Position numbers and translations under genes: made by a program. A stretch of DNA of 64,000 bases from Corallococcus sp. NCRR (GTDB lineage: Bacteria; Myxococcota; Myxococcia; Myxococcales; Myxococcaceae): positions 6,014,001 through 6,078,000 of the forward strand of contig NZ_CP114039.1 in assembly GCF_026965535.1 (NCBI RefSeq), given 5' to 3'. The notes under the pieces were generated by a model. The model was not told the origin of the DNA, did no database searches, and saw only the letters and a program-made list of their open reading frames with translations. Each line of letters starts with the position of its first letter. Positions within the stretch are counted from its first letter, which is position 1. This document shows, piece after piece, positions 7,910 through 16,733 of the stretch.

Positions 7910-9819
7910 GCACGAGGGAGCCCTGGGCGGACGGCGGCATGCTGGTGCACCTCTCCTATGAGGCCACGCGCACGCTGGGCGGGATGGGCGTGGTGCTGGA
8001 GCACCTCTTGTCCGAGCCCGAGTACCGGCGGGCCTTCCCGCGCACGCTGCTGGTGAGCCCCACGGTGCGGCCATGCGGCCTGGGGAGCTACGCGCCGGAG
8101 GAGTCGCTGGCGCGCGACCTGGAGGCGCACGGCGAGGTGTTCTACAGCGGCCTGCGCCGGGACAACCCGGAGCGGTGGAAGCGCGTCTTCCGGCCGGTGG
8201 AGGAGCAGCACGACGTGTCGTTCGTCTACGGGCGGCGCGACGCTCCGGGCGGTCCGGTGGAGGTGCTGCTCGTGGACCTCACGGACGTGCTCCGGGGCTA
8301 CCGGGTGAGGATGGGCACGCTGCCCCGGTTCCTCGCGCGACTGCACACGCTGCTGGGGGTGGACCTCCCGTTCGACTGCCGGGGGCCGCGTCCGGCGGCG
8401 TGGCGGGGGCTGTCGCGGATGTGGCGCCAGCGCTTCGGCACGCGGCTGGGCGCGGCGCCCTGGATCAACCGCCTGTTCCGCAAGGCCGTGCGGCACGGCC
8501 TGATGGACGCGCCCGCGCTGGACCATGACGCGATGCTGGCCATCGTGCTCGCGGAGCCCGTCTTCGACGCGCTGGAGCGGCTGCGCCCGAAGGACGGTGC
8601 GGGGACGGTCATCCTCGCGCAGGAGCACCTGTCGCTGCCGCTCGCGTACAAGGCGCTGCTCGACGGGCGGCGCTGGTGCCGCACCGTGTACTACGCGGGC
8701 GAGGTGCGCACGCCCCGGGTGCTCGTGGAGTACGGCGAGGCAGGGCAGGGCGCGTCCGACGCGCGCTTCTACAACATCCAACGTCTGGGTTTGGAGCAGG
8801 GGAAGACGCTGGATGAGGTGTACCCCGTGGGCACCTGGCCCAACTTCCAAATCCTGCGCAACGGCCACCTGTGCGACCGCGTGGGCGCGGTGAGCGCGTC
8901 CGTGGCGGACGAGCTGCGGTTCCTGGACGCGCGCTATGCGCTCCAGCCGCTGACGGTAGTGCCCCACGGGCACCGGCCCATCGAGACGGGCTGGGACGCG
9001 AAGGAGGCCGCGCGGGCGAAGGTGCTGGCCCATGCGCGCAAGGCGTGGGGCAGGGACTTCCGTTTGCTCCTCACGCACATCGCGCGGGACGAGGTCTGCA
9101 AGGGGCTCTGGCGCGACGTGGACGTGTGCGAGCACCTGGCCACGCTGCTGCCCCCGGAGCGCAAGCCCGCGCTGCTGGTGATGGTGACGGAATGGAACGA
9201 AGCGGAGCCGTCCGACAACCTGCGCACCCTGAAGGCGAGGGTGGACGCGTTCAACGCGAAGGACACGGGGCTGCACATCGCGCTGGTGAACCAGCCCACG
9301 TGGCCCGCGGGCCTGGACTTCACGCGGGACGACCTGCACCGCGCCACGGACGTGTCCCTGGGGCAGTCGCTGTATGAGTCGTATGGCCTGGCGCAGCTGG
9401 AGGCCCTGGGCTGCGGCGCCATCTGCGTCATCTCCGGAGTCAGCGGCGCCCGGCGTGCCCTGAAGGCGGTGTGCGAGCGGCAGGGCTTGTCGGAGGCCGC
9501 GCATCCGAACCTCGTGGTGTCGGACCCGGTGGCGGATGCGCGGGCCGCGGGCGTGGCGCACTCGGTGGAGACCTGGAAGGCGCTGCCCGCCAGCGTGCTG
9601 CGGGAACAGGAGCTGCACACCGCGGAGCGCGTGGCGGAGGAGGTGGTGCGGAGGCTCCCGCGCGACGCGCACGAAGGCCGCCTCCTGCTGGCGACGGGCT
9701 GGGCGCTGTCGGAGCGGCTGGGCTGGGAGCCGCTCATCCGCGAGCAGCTGCTGCCGCTGCTGCGCTTCCCGAAGGAGGAGGCGCAGGACGTGTCCGACTG
9801 GAGCGCGGCCCACGGCTGA
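7906..9819 (+). CDS. GT-B glycosyltransferase, glycogen/starch-synthase-like
   Basis: 637 aa. The ATG at 7906 overlaps the stop of the deacetylase gene (ATGA). The N-terminus LSYEATRTLGGMGVVLEHLL matches the GG[ML]G donor-binding start of GT5/GT4 synthases. The C-terminal half carries SLGQSLYESYGLAQLEALGCGAI (about 486-508), the E-x7-E type nucleotide-sugar site of GT-B enzymes, where the family has SxxEpfGLxxlEAma. It is longer than glycogen synthase (about 480 aa), with an extra insert near 150-260. It presumably transfers a sugar from a nucleotide donor in the cytoplasm to an acceptor made or modified by its neighbours. Confidence 0.83.
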   Translation: MSTREPWADGGMLVHLSYEATRTLGGMGVVLEHLLSEPEYRRAFPRTLLVSPTVRPCGLGSYAPEESLARDLEAHGEVFYSGLRRDNPERWKRVFRPVEEQHDVSFVYGRRDAPGGPVEVLLVDLTDVLRGYRVRMGTLPRFLARLHTLLGVDLPFDCRGPRPAAWRGLSRMWRQRFGTRLGAAPWINRLFRKAVRHGLMDAPALDHDAMLAIVLAEPVFDALERLRPKDGAGTVILAQEHLSLPLAYKALLDGRRWCRTVYYAGEVRTPRVLVEYGEAGQGASDARFYNIQRLGLEQGKTLDEVYPVGTWPNFQILRNGHLCDRVGAVSASVADELRFLDARYALQPLTVVPHGHRPIETGWDAKEAARAKVLAHARKAWGRDFRLLLTHIARDEVCKGLWRDVDVCEHLATLLPPERKPALLVMVTEWNEAEPSDNLRTLKARVDAFNAKDTGLHIALVNQPTWPAGLDFTRDDLHRATDVSLGQSLYESYGLAQLEALGCGAICVISGVSGARRALKAVCERQGLSEAAHPNLVVSDPVADARAAGVAHSVETWKALPASVLREQELHTAERVAEEVVRRLPRDAHEGRLLLATGWALSERLGWEPLIREQLLPLLRFPKEEAQDVSDWSAAHG

Positions 9820-9858
9820 GCCCCTGCCGGAATCCCTTTTCAATGTGGAGCGCGGAAC

Positions 9859-10962
9859 ATGGCTGAGAACGAGCAGGCCCCGGCGCTCATCGTCGTGGCC
9901 CACCCCGAGGACGTCGTCCGGTTGTTCAGCACGGTGGCGCCGGGCGCGGACGTGGCGGTGGTGACGGAGGACGGGAGCGCGGGCCGGGAGCTGGAGGCCG
10001 TGGGCCGCGCCCTGGGCGCGCGGAGCACGCACCTCTTGTTGTCACCTTCGGAGGTGGGGCCCTGGTGCCGCGAGCAGCGGCTGCGGGGCGGCGCCCGCGT
10101 CTACACGCACAGCCCGCAGGAGGACGCCCCGCTGCACCGCGAGGTGGCGCTGCTCGTCAGCCGCGTCTTCGACCGGCTGTGGGTCCCCGCCACGGGCGCC
10201 AGGCCCACCGCCTGCACGGTGCTGGACGACGCGGCCTTCCAGCGCAAGCTGGGGCTGCTCAACTCGCTCTACCGGGAGCGTCCGGACGGAGCCGCCTCGG
10301 GCGCGTGCACGGACCCCGTGCGCGACGGGCCCGGCATCGAGGCCTTCACCGAGGTGCGGGCCGGGGACGTGGTGCGCGCCCTGTCCCTCACGAAGCCGGA
10401 GATCTTCTCCGAGCTCGCGGACCCCTGGGGCTTCGCCCAGTCCACCTACGAGGGGGAGCGCTTCGCTCTCACCGCGAAGGTGCTCGGGACACTGCGCCAC
10501 GCGAGCCCCCCCAGGCGCGTGGTGGACGTGGGCGCCTGCGAGGGGATGATGACCGGGCACCTGCTGACGCTCTTCCCGGACGCGAACATCCGCGCCGTGG
10601 AGTCCGAGCCCCGCTTCGTCACGCGCCTGCGCGAGCGGCTGGGGGGCCACGCGCGCGTGCGCATCGTGGAGGCCAGCGCGGAGGACGTGGCGCTGGAGGC
10701 GGACCTGGTGCTGCTGGCGGAGGTGCTCTACTACCTGTCCGAGGACGCCACCCGCGACCTGCTGGACCGGCTGCACGCCTCCCACCTGCTCACGTCCTAC
10801 GGCGGAGGTTTCGGCGCCCAGGTGCATGCGGCGCTCGCCCGGCGCGGATGGCGGTGCGTCCAGTCCGCGACACTTCCAGGCCGCATCGAACCGGTGGACG
10901 GCGCCACCAGCCCGCTGCTCGTCCGCCGCGCGGGCACCGAAATCCGGCTCTGGGAACAGTGA
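9859..10962 (+). CDS. PIG-L-like / SAM methyltransferase fusion (NodS-like)
   Basis: 367 aa. Residues 8-140 keep the outline of a PIG-L deacetylase: VVAHPED (12-18) in place of HPDD, and YTHSPQEDAPLH (82-93) where the family has THxPxDxHPDH. The second Asp/His arrangement is altered, so activity is uncertain. Residues 150-367 are a class I methyltransferase with SAM loop VVDVGACEG (221-229), acidic end Glu248, and a NodS-like order EIFxxxxDPWGFxxSxYE upstream of it. NodS methylates the free amine of a deacetylated chitooligosaccharide. The combination deacetylate, then N-methylate fits the deacetylase and glycosyltransferase next door. It lies 39 nt after the glycosyltransferase gene with GGAG close to the ATG. 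Confidence 0.82.
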   Translation: MAENEQAPALIVVAHPEDVVRLFSTVAPGADVAVVTEDGSAGRELEAVGRALGARSTHLLLSPSEVGPWCREQRLRGGARVYTHSPQEDAPLHREVALLVSRVFDRLWVPATGARPTACTVLDDAAFQRKLGLLNSLYRERPDGAASGACTDPVRDGPGIEAFTEVRAGDVVRALSLTKPEIFSELADPWGFAQSTYEGERFALTAKVLGTLRHASPPRRVVDVGACEGMMTGHLLTLFPDANIRAVESEPRFVTRLRERLGGHARVRIVEASAEDVALEADLVLLAEVLYYLSEDATRDLLDRLHASHLLTSYGGGFGAQVHAALARRGWRCVQSATLPGRIEPVDGATSPLLVRRAGTEIRLWEQ

Positions 10963-11022
10963 TAACAAGAATTCACGGCTGGACGGCCGGGCTTCTTGCC
11001 CAGAAGGGGATGACATCTGGGT

Positions 11023-11052
11023 TTGTCACAATTCCTGGTTCAGGGATTGTAT
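11023..11052 (+). promoter_or_regulatory. Possible sigma-70-type promoter for the RedB-like gene
   Basis: TTGTCA (11023-11028) and TTGTAT (11047-11052), 18 bp apart, lie in an AT-richer patch of the spacer and about 60 bp before the start of the RedB-like gene. This is a visual match only. Confidence 0.3.
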
Positions 11053-11112
11053 AGCCTTGCCTGTTTGGATTTGCGTTGCCATTGGCGCGGGAACTCTTCA
11101 GCATGACCGGAC

Positions 11113-11793
11113 ATGGCAGCCCCGGATGTCTCGCATGGCCCCGTGGATGTCCCGGCCCGGACATCCGTTGAAGAGGGTCTGAAACACAGTGCGCGCGAGC
11201 GCCGGGCGCTGCCGTGGTGGGTGGGCGGCTGGTTCGTGGCGAGCGCGCTGGGGCTCGGGCTCGTGTGGTCACACGCGAGCGCGCCGGGGCTCGCGGCCAC
11301 GCCTCCCGTCCGGCTGCCGGAGCGTTTCCCGCGGGCGCCGGACACGTGGACGCTGCTCGTCTTCCTCCACCCCCTTTGCCCGTGTTCCCGCGCGACGTTG
11401 GCGGAGCTGACGAAGCTCCTGGACCGGCACGGCGCGCGGCTCTCCACGCGCGTGTTCGTCTGGGCGCCGCGTGACGCCCCGCCGGACTTCGAGCGCTCGG
11501 AGCTGTGGATGCGCGCCATGGCCCTGCCCGGGGCAAGGGTGGTGGCGGACGTGGACGGGCAGGTGGCGCGCGAGCTGGGCGCGCGAACCTCGGGACAGGT
11601 GGTCCTCTATTCGCCGGACGGCGAGGAGCGCTTCGCCGGCGGCATCACCTCCGCGCGGGGCCACGAAGGTGACAGCGCGGGGGGAAGGGCCCTGCGGGAC
11701 CTCCTGGCGGCGGAGGTCCCCAGCGCCGCCACCGCGCCTGTCTATGGCTGTGCCCTTGAAACACCCCCTTCGCCCGTGGGTCACGACACGTGA
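11113..11793 (+). CDS. RedB-like membrane-anchored thioredoxin-fold protein
   Basis: 226 aa. One membrane helix at residues 35-53 is followed by a thioredoxin-like domain. FLHPLCPCSRATL places Cys89 and Cys91 in a CPC active site (one residue between the cysteines) instead of the usual CxxC. Proteins of this kind are called RedB in myxobacteria and planctomycetes; the role is not settled. The stop overlaps the start of the next gene (GTGATGA), so the two are translated together. The thioredoxin domain would face the periplasm and might set the redox state of the sensor protein encoded next. Confidence 0.75.
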   Translation: MAAPDVSHGPVDVPARTSVEEGLKHSARERRALPWWVGGWFVASALGLGLVWSHASAPGLAATPPVRLPERFPRAPDTWTLLVFLHPLCPCSRATLAELTKLLDRHGARLSTRVFVWAPRDAPPDFERSELWMRAMALPGARVVADVDGQVARELGARTSGQVVLYSPDGEERFAGGITSARGHEGDSAGGRALRDLLAAEVPSAATAPVYGCALETPPSPVGHDT

Positions 11794-13291
11794 TGAGAAT
11801 CCAGCTGTCCGAAGCAGCCGTGTCCGAGCGCGCGCGCCAGCTGTTCGATGCGCAGTGTCTGGCATTGGGCCGGCGGACGGACCGGACCTTCGTGGTCCTG
11901 ATGGTGTTGCAGTGGCTGGGCGGCGTCGCGGCGGCGGCGTACCTGTCGCCCCGGGCCTGGGAGGGCCTGGAGAGCACGGTCCACTCCCACGTGGTGGCGG
12001 CGGTGGGGCTGGGCCTGGTCCTGGGGAGCCTGCCGGTGGTGCTCGCGCTCACGCGCCCCGGCCGCGAGTCCACCCGGCACGTCATCGCGGTGGGGCAGGC
12101 GCTGATGTCCGGGCTGCTCATCCACCTGATGGGCGGCCGCATCGAGACGCACTTCCACATCTTCGGCTCGCTGGCGCTGCTCGCCATCTACCGGGACTGG
12201 AAGGTGCTGCTCACCTTCAGCGGCGTGGTGGCGGCGGACCACTTCCTGCGCGGGATGCTCTGGCCGGAGTCCATCTTCGGCATGCACGCCCGCGAGTCCT
12301 GGCGGTGGATGGAGCACACTGCGTGGGTGGTGTTCGAGGACGTCTTCCTCGTCGCCTCCTGCGTGCAGGGCCAGCGAGACCTCCGGGAGGCCGCGCGGCG
12401 CGAGGCGCAGTTGGAGCTGTCCCGGACCGAGGTGGAGGAGCAGGTCGTCCGGCCGCTGATGGGCACCGCGAGCGCGCTGCGCGACGCCGTGACGACGCTG
12501 ACGGAGTCCACCGGCGAGCAGCGCCAGGAGCTCTCCCGCCAGGCCCGCGCGCTGGAGGAGACGCGGGTGACGGCGGAGGAGATCCGCCAGACGTCGATCG
12601 TCGCCTCGGCGCAGGCCGCCCGGGTGCTGGAGGCCACGCAGCAGGCCGGGGATGTGGGCGCGGCGGTGGAAGAGGCCATCGGCCAGGGCGTGGAGGGGCT
12701 GGCGGACCTGCGCGCGCAGACGGCGGACCTCTCCGAGCGCATCCAGGGGCTGGCGGCGTTCACGGAGCGGATCGCCGGCATCACCCGCACGGTGCAGGAC
12801 CTGGCGGACCAGTCCAACGTGCTCGCCATCACGCGGCCATCGAGGCGGCGCGGGCCGGCGAGGTGGGCCGGGGCTTCGCGGTGGTGGCGCGGGAGATGCG
12901 GGGCCTGGCGTCCCAGTCCGTCACGGCCACGCAACAGGTGCGCGCGGTGCTGGATGACACGCGCTCCCGAATCCAGGGGGTGGTGGACCTCACCCGCCAG
13001 GGCGGCGAACGCATGGGCCGGGGCATCGAGACCCTCCGCGCCTCCGGTGAACGGCTGGGCATGCTGTCCGGGCTGGTGAAGGGCAACGCGGACGCCGTCC
13101 GCCAGATTTCGGCCTCGGTGAGCCAGCAGTCGGCGGGCGTGTCGCAGATCTTCACCGCCGTGTCGGACCTGACGGCGCTGATGCAGGCCTCGGTGGCCCG
13201 GGTGGAGGCCACCCACGCGGCGGCGGACCGCCTCCAGCAGGTCACCGACCAGGTCCACGGCGTCATCGCCCTGTATCAAGACAGGACCTGA
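11793..13291 (+). pseudogene. Methyl-accepting sensory protein, frameshifted in the signalling tip
   Basis: The first frame (from 11793) encodes a five- or six-segment membrane domain with a His-rich stretch (ETHFHIFGSLALLAIYRDW, then DHFLRG) and about 180 residues of coiled coil. It then runs into nonsense at 12831. The other frame continues exactly there with AAIEAARAGEVGRGFAVVAREMRGLA and a coiled coil to 13291. The consensus at the junction is LAINAAIEAARAGE; the DNA reads ATC-A-C-GCG where ATC-AAC-GCG is expected, so one A is missing in the Asn codon at 12830-12831. Restored, the protein would be about 499 aa: membrane sensor, no HAMP, methyl-accepting signalling domain. It is coupled to the RedB-like gene. 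A sequencing error cannot be excluded. Confidence 0.8.
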
Positions 13292-13333
13292 ACGGTCACC
13301 GACACGCGGCCTGTCTTGGAGTACATGGACGCC

Positions 13334-14545
13334 ATGAACTCCAGACTCCGTCGTTTTCTGTCGTTTTCCTCGGTTCCCCTCCTGCTGAGCTGCGGCGCCG
13401 CCGCGGTGTCGGACACGCCGGCCGAAGCGCTGGCGGTGCAGACGCAGGAGCTGGCCACGGGCACGCCCGCGGGCATCGGGGTGGTGCTGTTCCTCAACGA
13501 GTACGCCCTGACCTTCAACATGCTGGACACGCAGGTGCCGCTCAACGCGCAGGCGGCGCAGAGCATCATCAACTACCGCTACGGGCCGGACGGCATCCCG
13601 CACACGGCGGATGACAAGCGCTTCGTCTCCGTCGAGCAGGTGGACGCGCTGCCCCAGGTGGGGCCCGCGGCGCTGGCGGCGCTGGAGGCGTACGCCCGGG
13701 GCACGGGCCGGGTGGAGCTGCCGGTGGACGGCTGGGTGGGCACCTTCCACGGCGTGTCCTTCAACGTGGCGGAGGCCCGCCGGGTGCTGGCGGTGGTGAA
13801 CACGCAGTCGCAGGCGGCGCTGCAGTCCACGTACAACGTGCCCGCTGCGGCGGCGAGCGCGATGGTGGCGGCGCGGCCGTTCTACGACATCCTGACGCTG
13901 GGCCGGCTGACGTCCGTGGACGCGACGGCGCTGCAGAACCTCAAGACGGCCACCCTGCAGGGCGAGGAGGGCGACCCCTGCACGGGCGTGGGGACGTGCG
14001 GGCCGAACCTCCACTGCGAGGGCAAGCCGTATGACGGCTCCAGCCCCTACGGCCGCTGTGTGACGACGCTGCCCATCCCGGGCGACGGCATGTCGTGCTC
14101 GCGCTTCGTGCCGTGTCAGGAGGGGCTGGCGTGCCACGGGCTGGACTCGGGCGCGACGGAGGGCTGGTGCCGGCCGGCATGGATGTCTGGCGAGTTCACG
14201 GCCTACGCGGACCTGACGCTCCAGGGGAACACGACGCCGCAGACGGCGACGCAGCCGGTGGTGGGCCTGGCGACGGTGCCGGAGGACATCACGGTGGAGC
14301 TGGACCTGGCGCACAACAACCCGTCCAAGCTGGTGCTCACGCTGGAGGATCCGGGCGGTGAGACGGCGCTCCTGTGGGACGGCCCCAACGAGGGCACGCC
14401 GCCCAAGCGCATCCCGGTGACGCGCGGCATCCCCCGCGACGGCTCCGTCAACGGCCTGTGGAAGCTGCACATCGTCAACCCGTCGGGCGTGGGCAACGGC
14501 AAGCTGCGCGAGTGGAAGCTGAAGCTCACCAGCCGCTGGGACTGA
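13334..14545 (+). CDS. Secreted lipoprotein with HhH-like repeats and proprotein-convertase P-domain
   Basis: 403 aa from the ATG at 13334 (an ATG at 13325 is also possible; GGAG at 13318-13321 is nearer that one). The signal peptide ends at LLLSC (lipobox Cys about 20). Two helix-hairpin-helix-like segments follow: DGIPHTADDKRF...LPQVGPAALAAL, and RPFYDILTLGRLTSVDATALQ. A Cys-rich middle comes next, with phrases like GTCGPNLHCEG and PCQEGLACHG. The last 115 residues are a P-domain (VPEDITVELDLAHNNPSKLVLTL; GLWKLHIVN), a beta-jelly-roll found beside subtilisin-like proteases. No protease domain is present, so the P-domain may bind or display. The function is unknown. Confidence 0.75.
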   Translation: MNSRLRRFLSFSSVPLLLSCGAAAVSDTPAEALAVQTQELATGTPAGIGVVLFLNEYALTFNMLDTQVPLNAQAAQSIINYRYGPDGIPHTADDKRFVSVEQVDALPQVGPAALAALEAYARGTGRVELPVDGWVGTFHGVSFNVAEARRVLAVVNTQSQAALQSTYNVPAAAASAMVAARPFYDILTLGRLTSVDATALQNLKTATLQGEEGDPCTGVGTCGPNLHCEGKPYDGSSPYGRCVTTLPIPGDGMSCSRFVPCQEGLACHGLDSGATEGWCRPAWMSGEFTAYADLTLQGNTTPQTATQPVVGLATVPEDITVELDLAHNNPSKLVLTLEDPGGETALLWDGPNEGTPPKRIPVTRGIPRDGSVNGLWKLHIVNPSGVGNGKLREWKLKLTSRWD

Positions 14546-14580
14546 CGCGCCTCCTTCCGAGCCCATCGAAGGATGATGTG

Positions 14581-14609
14581 ACGCCCGCGAGGCTTGTCCT
14601 CGCGGGCGT
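14581..14609 (+). terminator. 12-bp stem-loop terminator candidate
   Basis: ACGCCCGCGAGG (14581-14592) and CCTCGCGGGCGT (14598-14609) pair perfectly around a 5-nt loop, 36 bp after the stop of the P-domain lipoprotein gene. There is no T-run. It separates that gene from the Cys-rich lipoprotein gene. Confidence 0.65.
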
Positions 14610-14683
14610 TCAGGGGAGGGCGGTTTAACCGGTAATACAGGCTGTGTGCTATCACTGGGAGTCTCTCCAACCGGGAGCCATCC

Positions 14684-15175
14684 GTGAAGGCACGTCTGTT
14701 GAAGGTGTTCGCGTCGTTGTCATTGGGATTGCTGGCCGCGTGCGGCAGCGTGGACATGGAGTCCACGTCGCTGGCGCGGAGCCAGTCCGAGCTCGGCTCC
14801 GAATGTCCCTGTGGAGGCGAGGGCCCGTGGAACTGTCTGCCCTGCGCCTTCATCTGCGGTGACGGCATCTGTGACTCGGCCCACGGCGAGTCCGTCAACA
14901 CGTGCGCCGAGGACTGCACGCCCGCGCCCTACTGCGGTGACGGCTGGTGCAACAACGGCGAGACGAACGCCACCTGCCCCTGGGACTGTGGCCCCTCCAC
15001 GTGGTGCGGCGACGGTCTGTGCAACGGAAACGAGACGGTGACGAGCTGCCTGTCGGACTGCGGAAGCCTGACGTGTGGCGATCACCTCTGCGACGCCCAC
15101 GAGATGGGCTGGTGCTCGGACTGCGGCCCCATCTGCACCGGTCCGAACTGCCCGCAGTGGCCGCAGGACCCGTAG
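14684..15175 (+). CDS. Cys-rich lipoprotein with CGDGxC repeats
   Basis: 163 aa from a GTG start with CGGGAG 6 nt upstream. The lipoprotein signal ends LGLLAAC (Cys20). The mature part has four copies of a CGDGxCxxxExxxxCxxDC unit: CGDGICDSAHGESVNTCAEDC, CGDGWCNNGETNATCPWDC, CGDGLCNGNETVTSCLSDC, and a shortened CGDHLCDAHEMGWCSDC. These Cys/Asp/Glu patterns are frequent in myxobacterial surface proteins and probably form small disulfide- or Ca-stabilised modules. No enzymatic residues are apparent. The beta/gamma-crystallin gene follows after 23 nt, so they may be co-transcribed. Confidence 0.78.
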   Translation: MKARLLKVFASLSLGLLAACGSVDMESTSLARSQSELGSECPCGGEGPWNCLPCAFICGDGICDSAHGESVNTCAEDCTPAPYCGDGWCNNGETNATCPWDCGPSTWCGDGLCNGNETVTSCLSDCGSLTCGDHLCDAHEMGWCSDCGPICTGPNCPQWPQDP

Positions 15176-15198
15176 CCACGAAGGCAGGCCCAGGAACC

Positions 15199-16683
15199 AT
15201 GCAACGCGTCCATCGTCATTACGGGGCCGCCGTGGCCCTGTCGCTGTTGGCGTTCGCCGGCTGTGAACCGGGTTCTCTCGCCACCACCACGGCTCCGCTG
15301 GCCCTCGGGCTCGGAGGCGATACCGCCTGCGTCTGGGGGAGTCCGGACTGCAACCTGTGCAGCCCGGATGTGCCGCTGCGCTTCCAGGAGCTGCGCGACC
15401 ACGGCGAGGTGCTGGGCTTTCATCCCGGGCCGTTCAACCTCAACGTGGCCTACCCGGGCGGCAATCACTGGCAAGGCATCCAGCGGCTGCCGGCCCTCTC
15501 GGGGCGCCTCCTCGTCCTGTCCAAGCGGGATGACGCTCCTGGCGGCAACGTGGGGCACCTGGTGCACATGGCCACCCGCGACGGGGAGGGTGGGCGCTTG
15601 CGCTCCAACCGGCTGAGCCCCTCCATCAAGGAACCCGAGGACACCGCTCCGCCGGGCGCGGACGCCGCGGTGGCGGCGCTGCCGGTGCTGGACGGCTACC
15701 GCCACGGCGGCGGCATGCAGGCGGTGGGCAACATCCTGGCGCTGCCCATGGAAGAGGGGCCCGGCCTGGGGCGCATCGCGCTCTATGACTACAACGCATC
15801 CCTGTCGCCGGGCCCGTTCGCCTTCGTCCACGGTGAAACGGCGACCGCGGGAACTGCGTCGTTCACGAAGCTGTCGGACGGGCACTTCCTGCTCGTGCTC
15901 GGGCAGGTGGACGCGAACACGCTGGAGGTCTTCCGCTCCTCGGAGACCGGCCTCCGCTCCGCGACCAACCAGTGGGTGCGCGTCGACAGGTGGCAGAAGT
16001 CGGAGCTGCCGGACGGGCAGTGGGGCGCCTTCCAGAGCCTCAACTTCGTGACGGACTGCAATGACTCACAGCTCTACCTGGTGGGCACGCGGCTGGGCGG
16101 CCTGCGCTGGGGTGCGGTGAGCGACGATTACGTGCACCTGTACCGGGTGCACCTGGATGGCCACATGCGTCTGGAGCACGTCGCGTCCAAGCACCTGTAT
16201 TGCAGCAACGATGGTTCGCGGCAGTGCAACCTGGACGCTGGCGGAGGCCTCTTCGTGGGACCCGACCGGGGCCTCATCCTCTACGGCACCGAGCACGCGG
16301 ATGACGGCCCCGGTTCGACGGTGAAGATGGTGGAGTTCCGGAGCATCTGGGCGGACTCCCGCTGCCGCACGGACATCGGGCACGCCTACGTCGACTTCTA
16401 CGACGACTCCGACTTCAGCGACCGGGGCGTCATCTTCGACTTCAGCGACCAGGGGTTGAAGAACTGGGCGCGCTTCGACGACGTCGACCGGTTCAACGAC
16501 AAGACCTCCTCGGTGCGCTGGTGCATTCCGCCGGGCCACCGGGTGCGGCTCTACGACGACTCGAACTACAAGGGCAGCTACAGGGACCTCGTGGGCGACG
16601 GCGAGCTCCACGAAGCCAACCTGAACAGCAAGGCCTGGGGCTTCAACGACAAGGTGTCCTCCGCGCGCTGGCTGACCGAGTGA
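15199..16683 (+). CDS. Lipoprotein with C-terminal beta/gamma-crystallin domain
   Basis: 494 aa. An AGGA lies 4 nt before the ATG at 15199. The signal ends LAFAGC (Cys20). Residues 45-385 are a beta-rich region of unknown family, with several Asp/Gly-rich turns and conserved-looking phrases such as GLGRIALYDYN. The final 100 residues are a beta/gamma-crystallin domain: VDFYDDSDFSDRG and RLYDDSNYKGSYRDLVGDGE, with D-x-N/D-x-S Ca-binding loops. The best-known relative is myxobacterial Protein S, the Ca-binding spore coat crystallin. A surface or spore-coat role is therefore plausible, though not shown. Confidence 0.75.
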   Translation: MQRVHRHYGAAVALSLLAFAGCEPGSLATTTAPLALGLGGDTACVWGSPDCNLCSPDVPLRFQELRDHGEVLGFHPGPFNLNVAYPGGNHWQGIQRLPALSGRLLVLSKRDDAPGGNVGHLVHMATRDGEGGRLRSNRLSPSIKEPEDTAPPGADAAVAALPVLDGYRHGGGMQAVGNILALPMEEGPGLGRIALYDYNASLSPGPFAFVHGETATAGTASFTKLSDGHFLLVLGQVDANTLEVFRSSETGLRSATNQWVRVDRWQKSELPDGQWGAFQSLNFVTDCNDSQLYLVGTRLGGLRWGAVSDDYVHLYRVHLDGHMRLEHVASKHLYCSNDGSRQCNLDAGGGLFVGPDRGLILYGTEHADDGPGSTVKMVEFRSIWADSRCRTDIGHAYVDFYDDSDFSDRGVIFDFSDQGLKNWARFDDVDRFNDKTSSVRWCIPPGHRVRLYDDSNYKGSYRDLVGDGELHEANLNSKAWGFNDKVSSARWLTE

Positions 16684-16733
16684 CGCGGAGGCCGGCTGGC
16701 GGGGCGGCGCGGGAAGGTGCTATCGCGAGGGCC

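Noticed and set aside
7801-10032. Long minus-strand open frame opposite the glycosyltransferase gene
   Set aside because: Antisense shadow; no start signals, His/Arg-rich composition.
11053-11080. Sigma-54-like promoter in the RedB spacer (TGGATTTGCGTTGC)
   Set aside because: The GG to GC spacing is 9 instead of 10, and the -24 consensus TGGCAC is not met.
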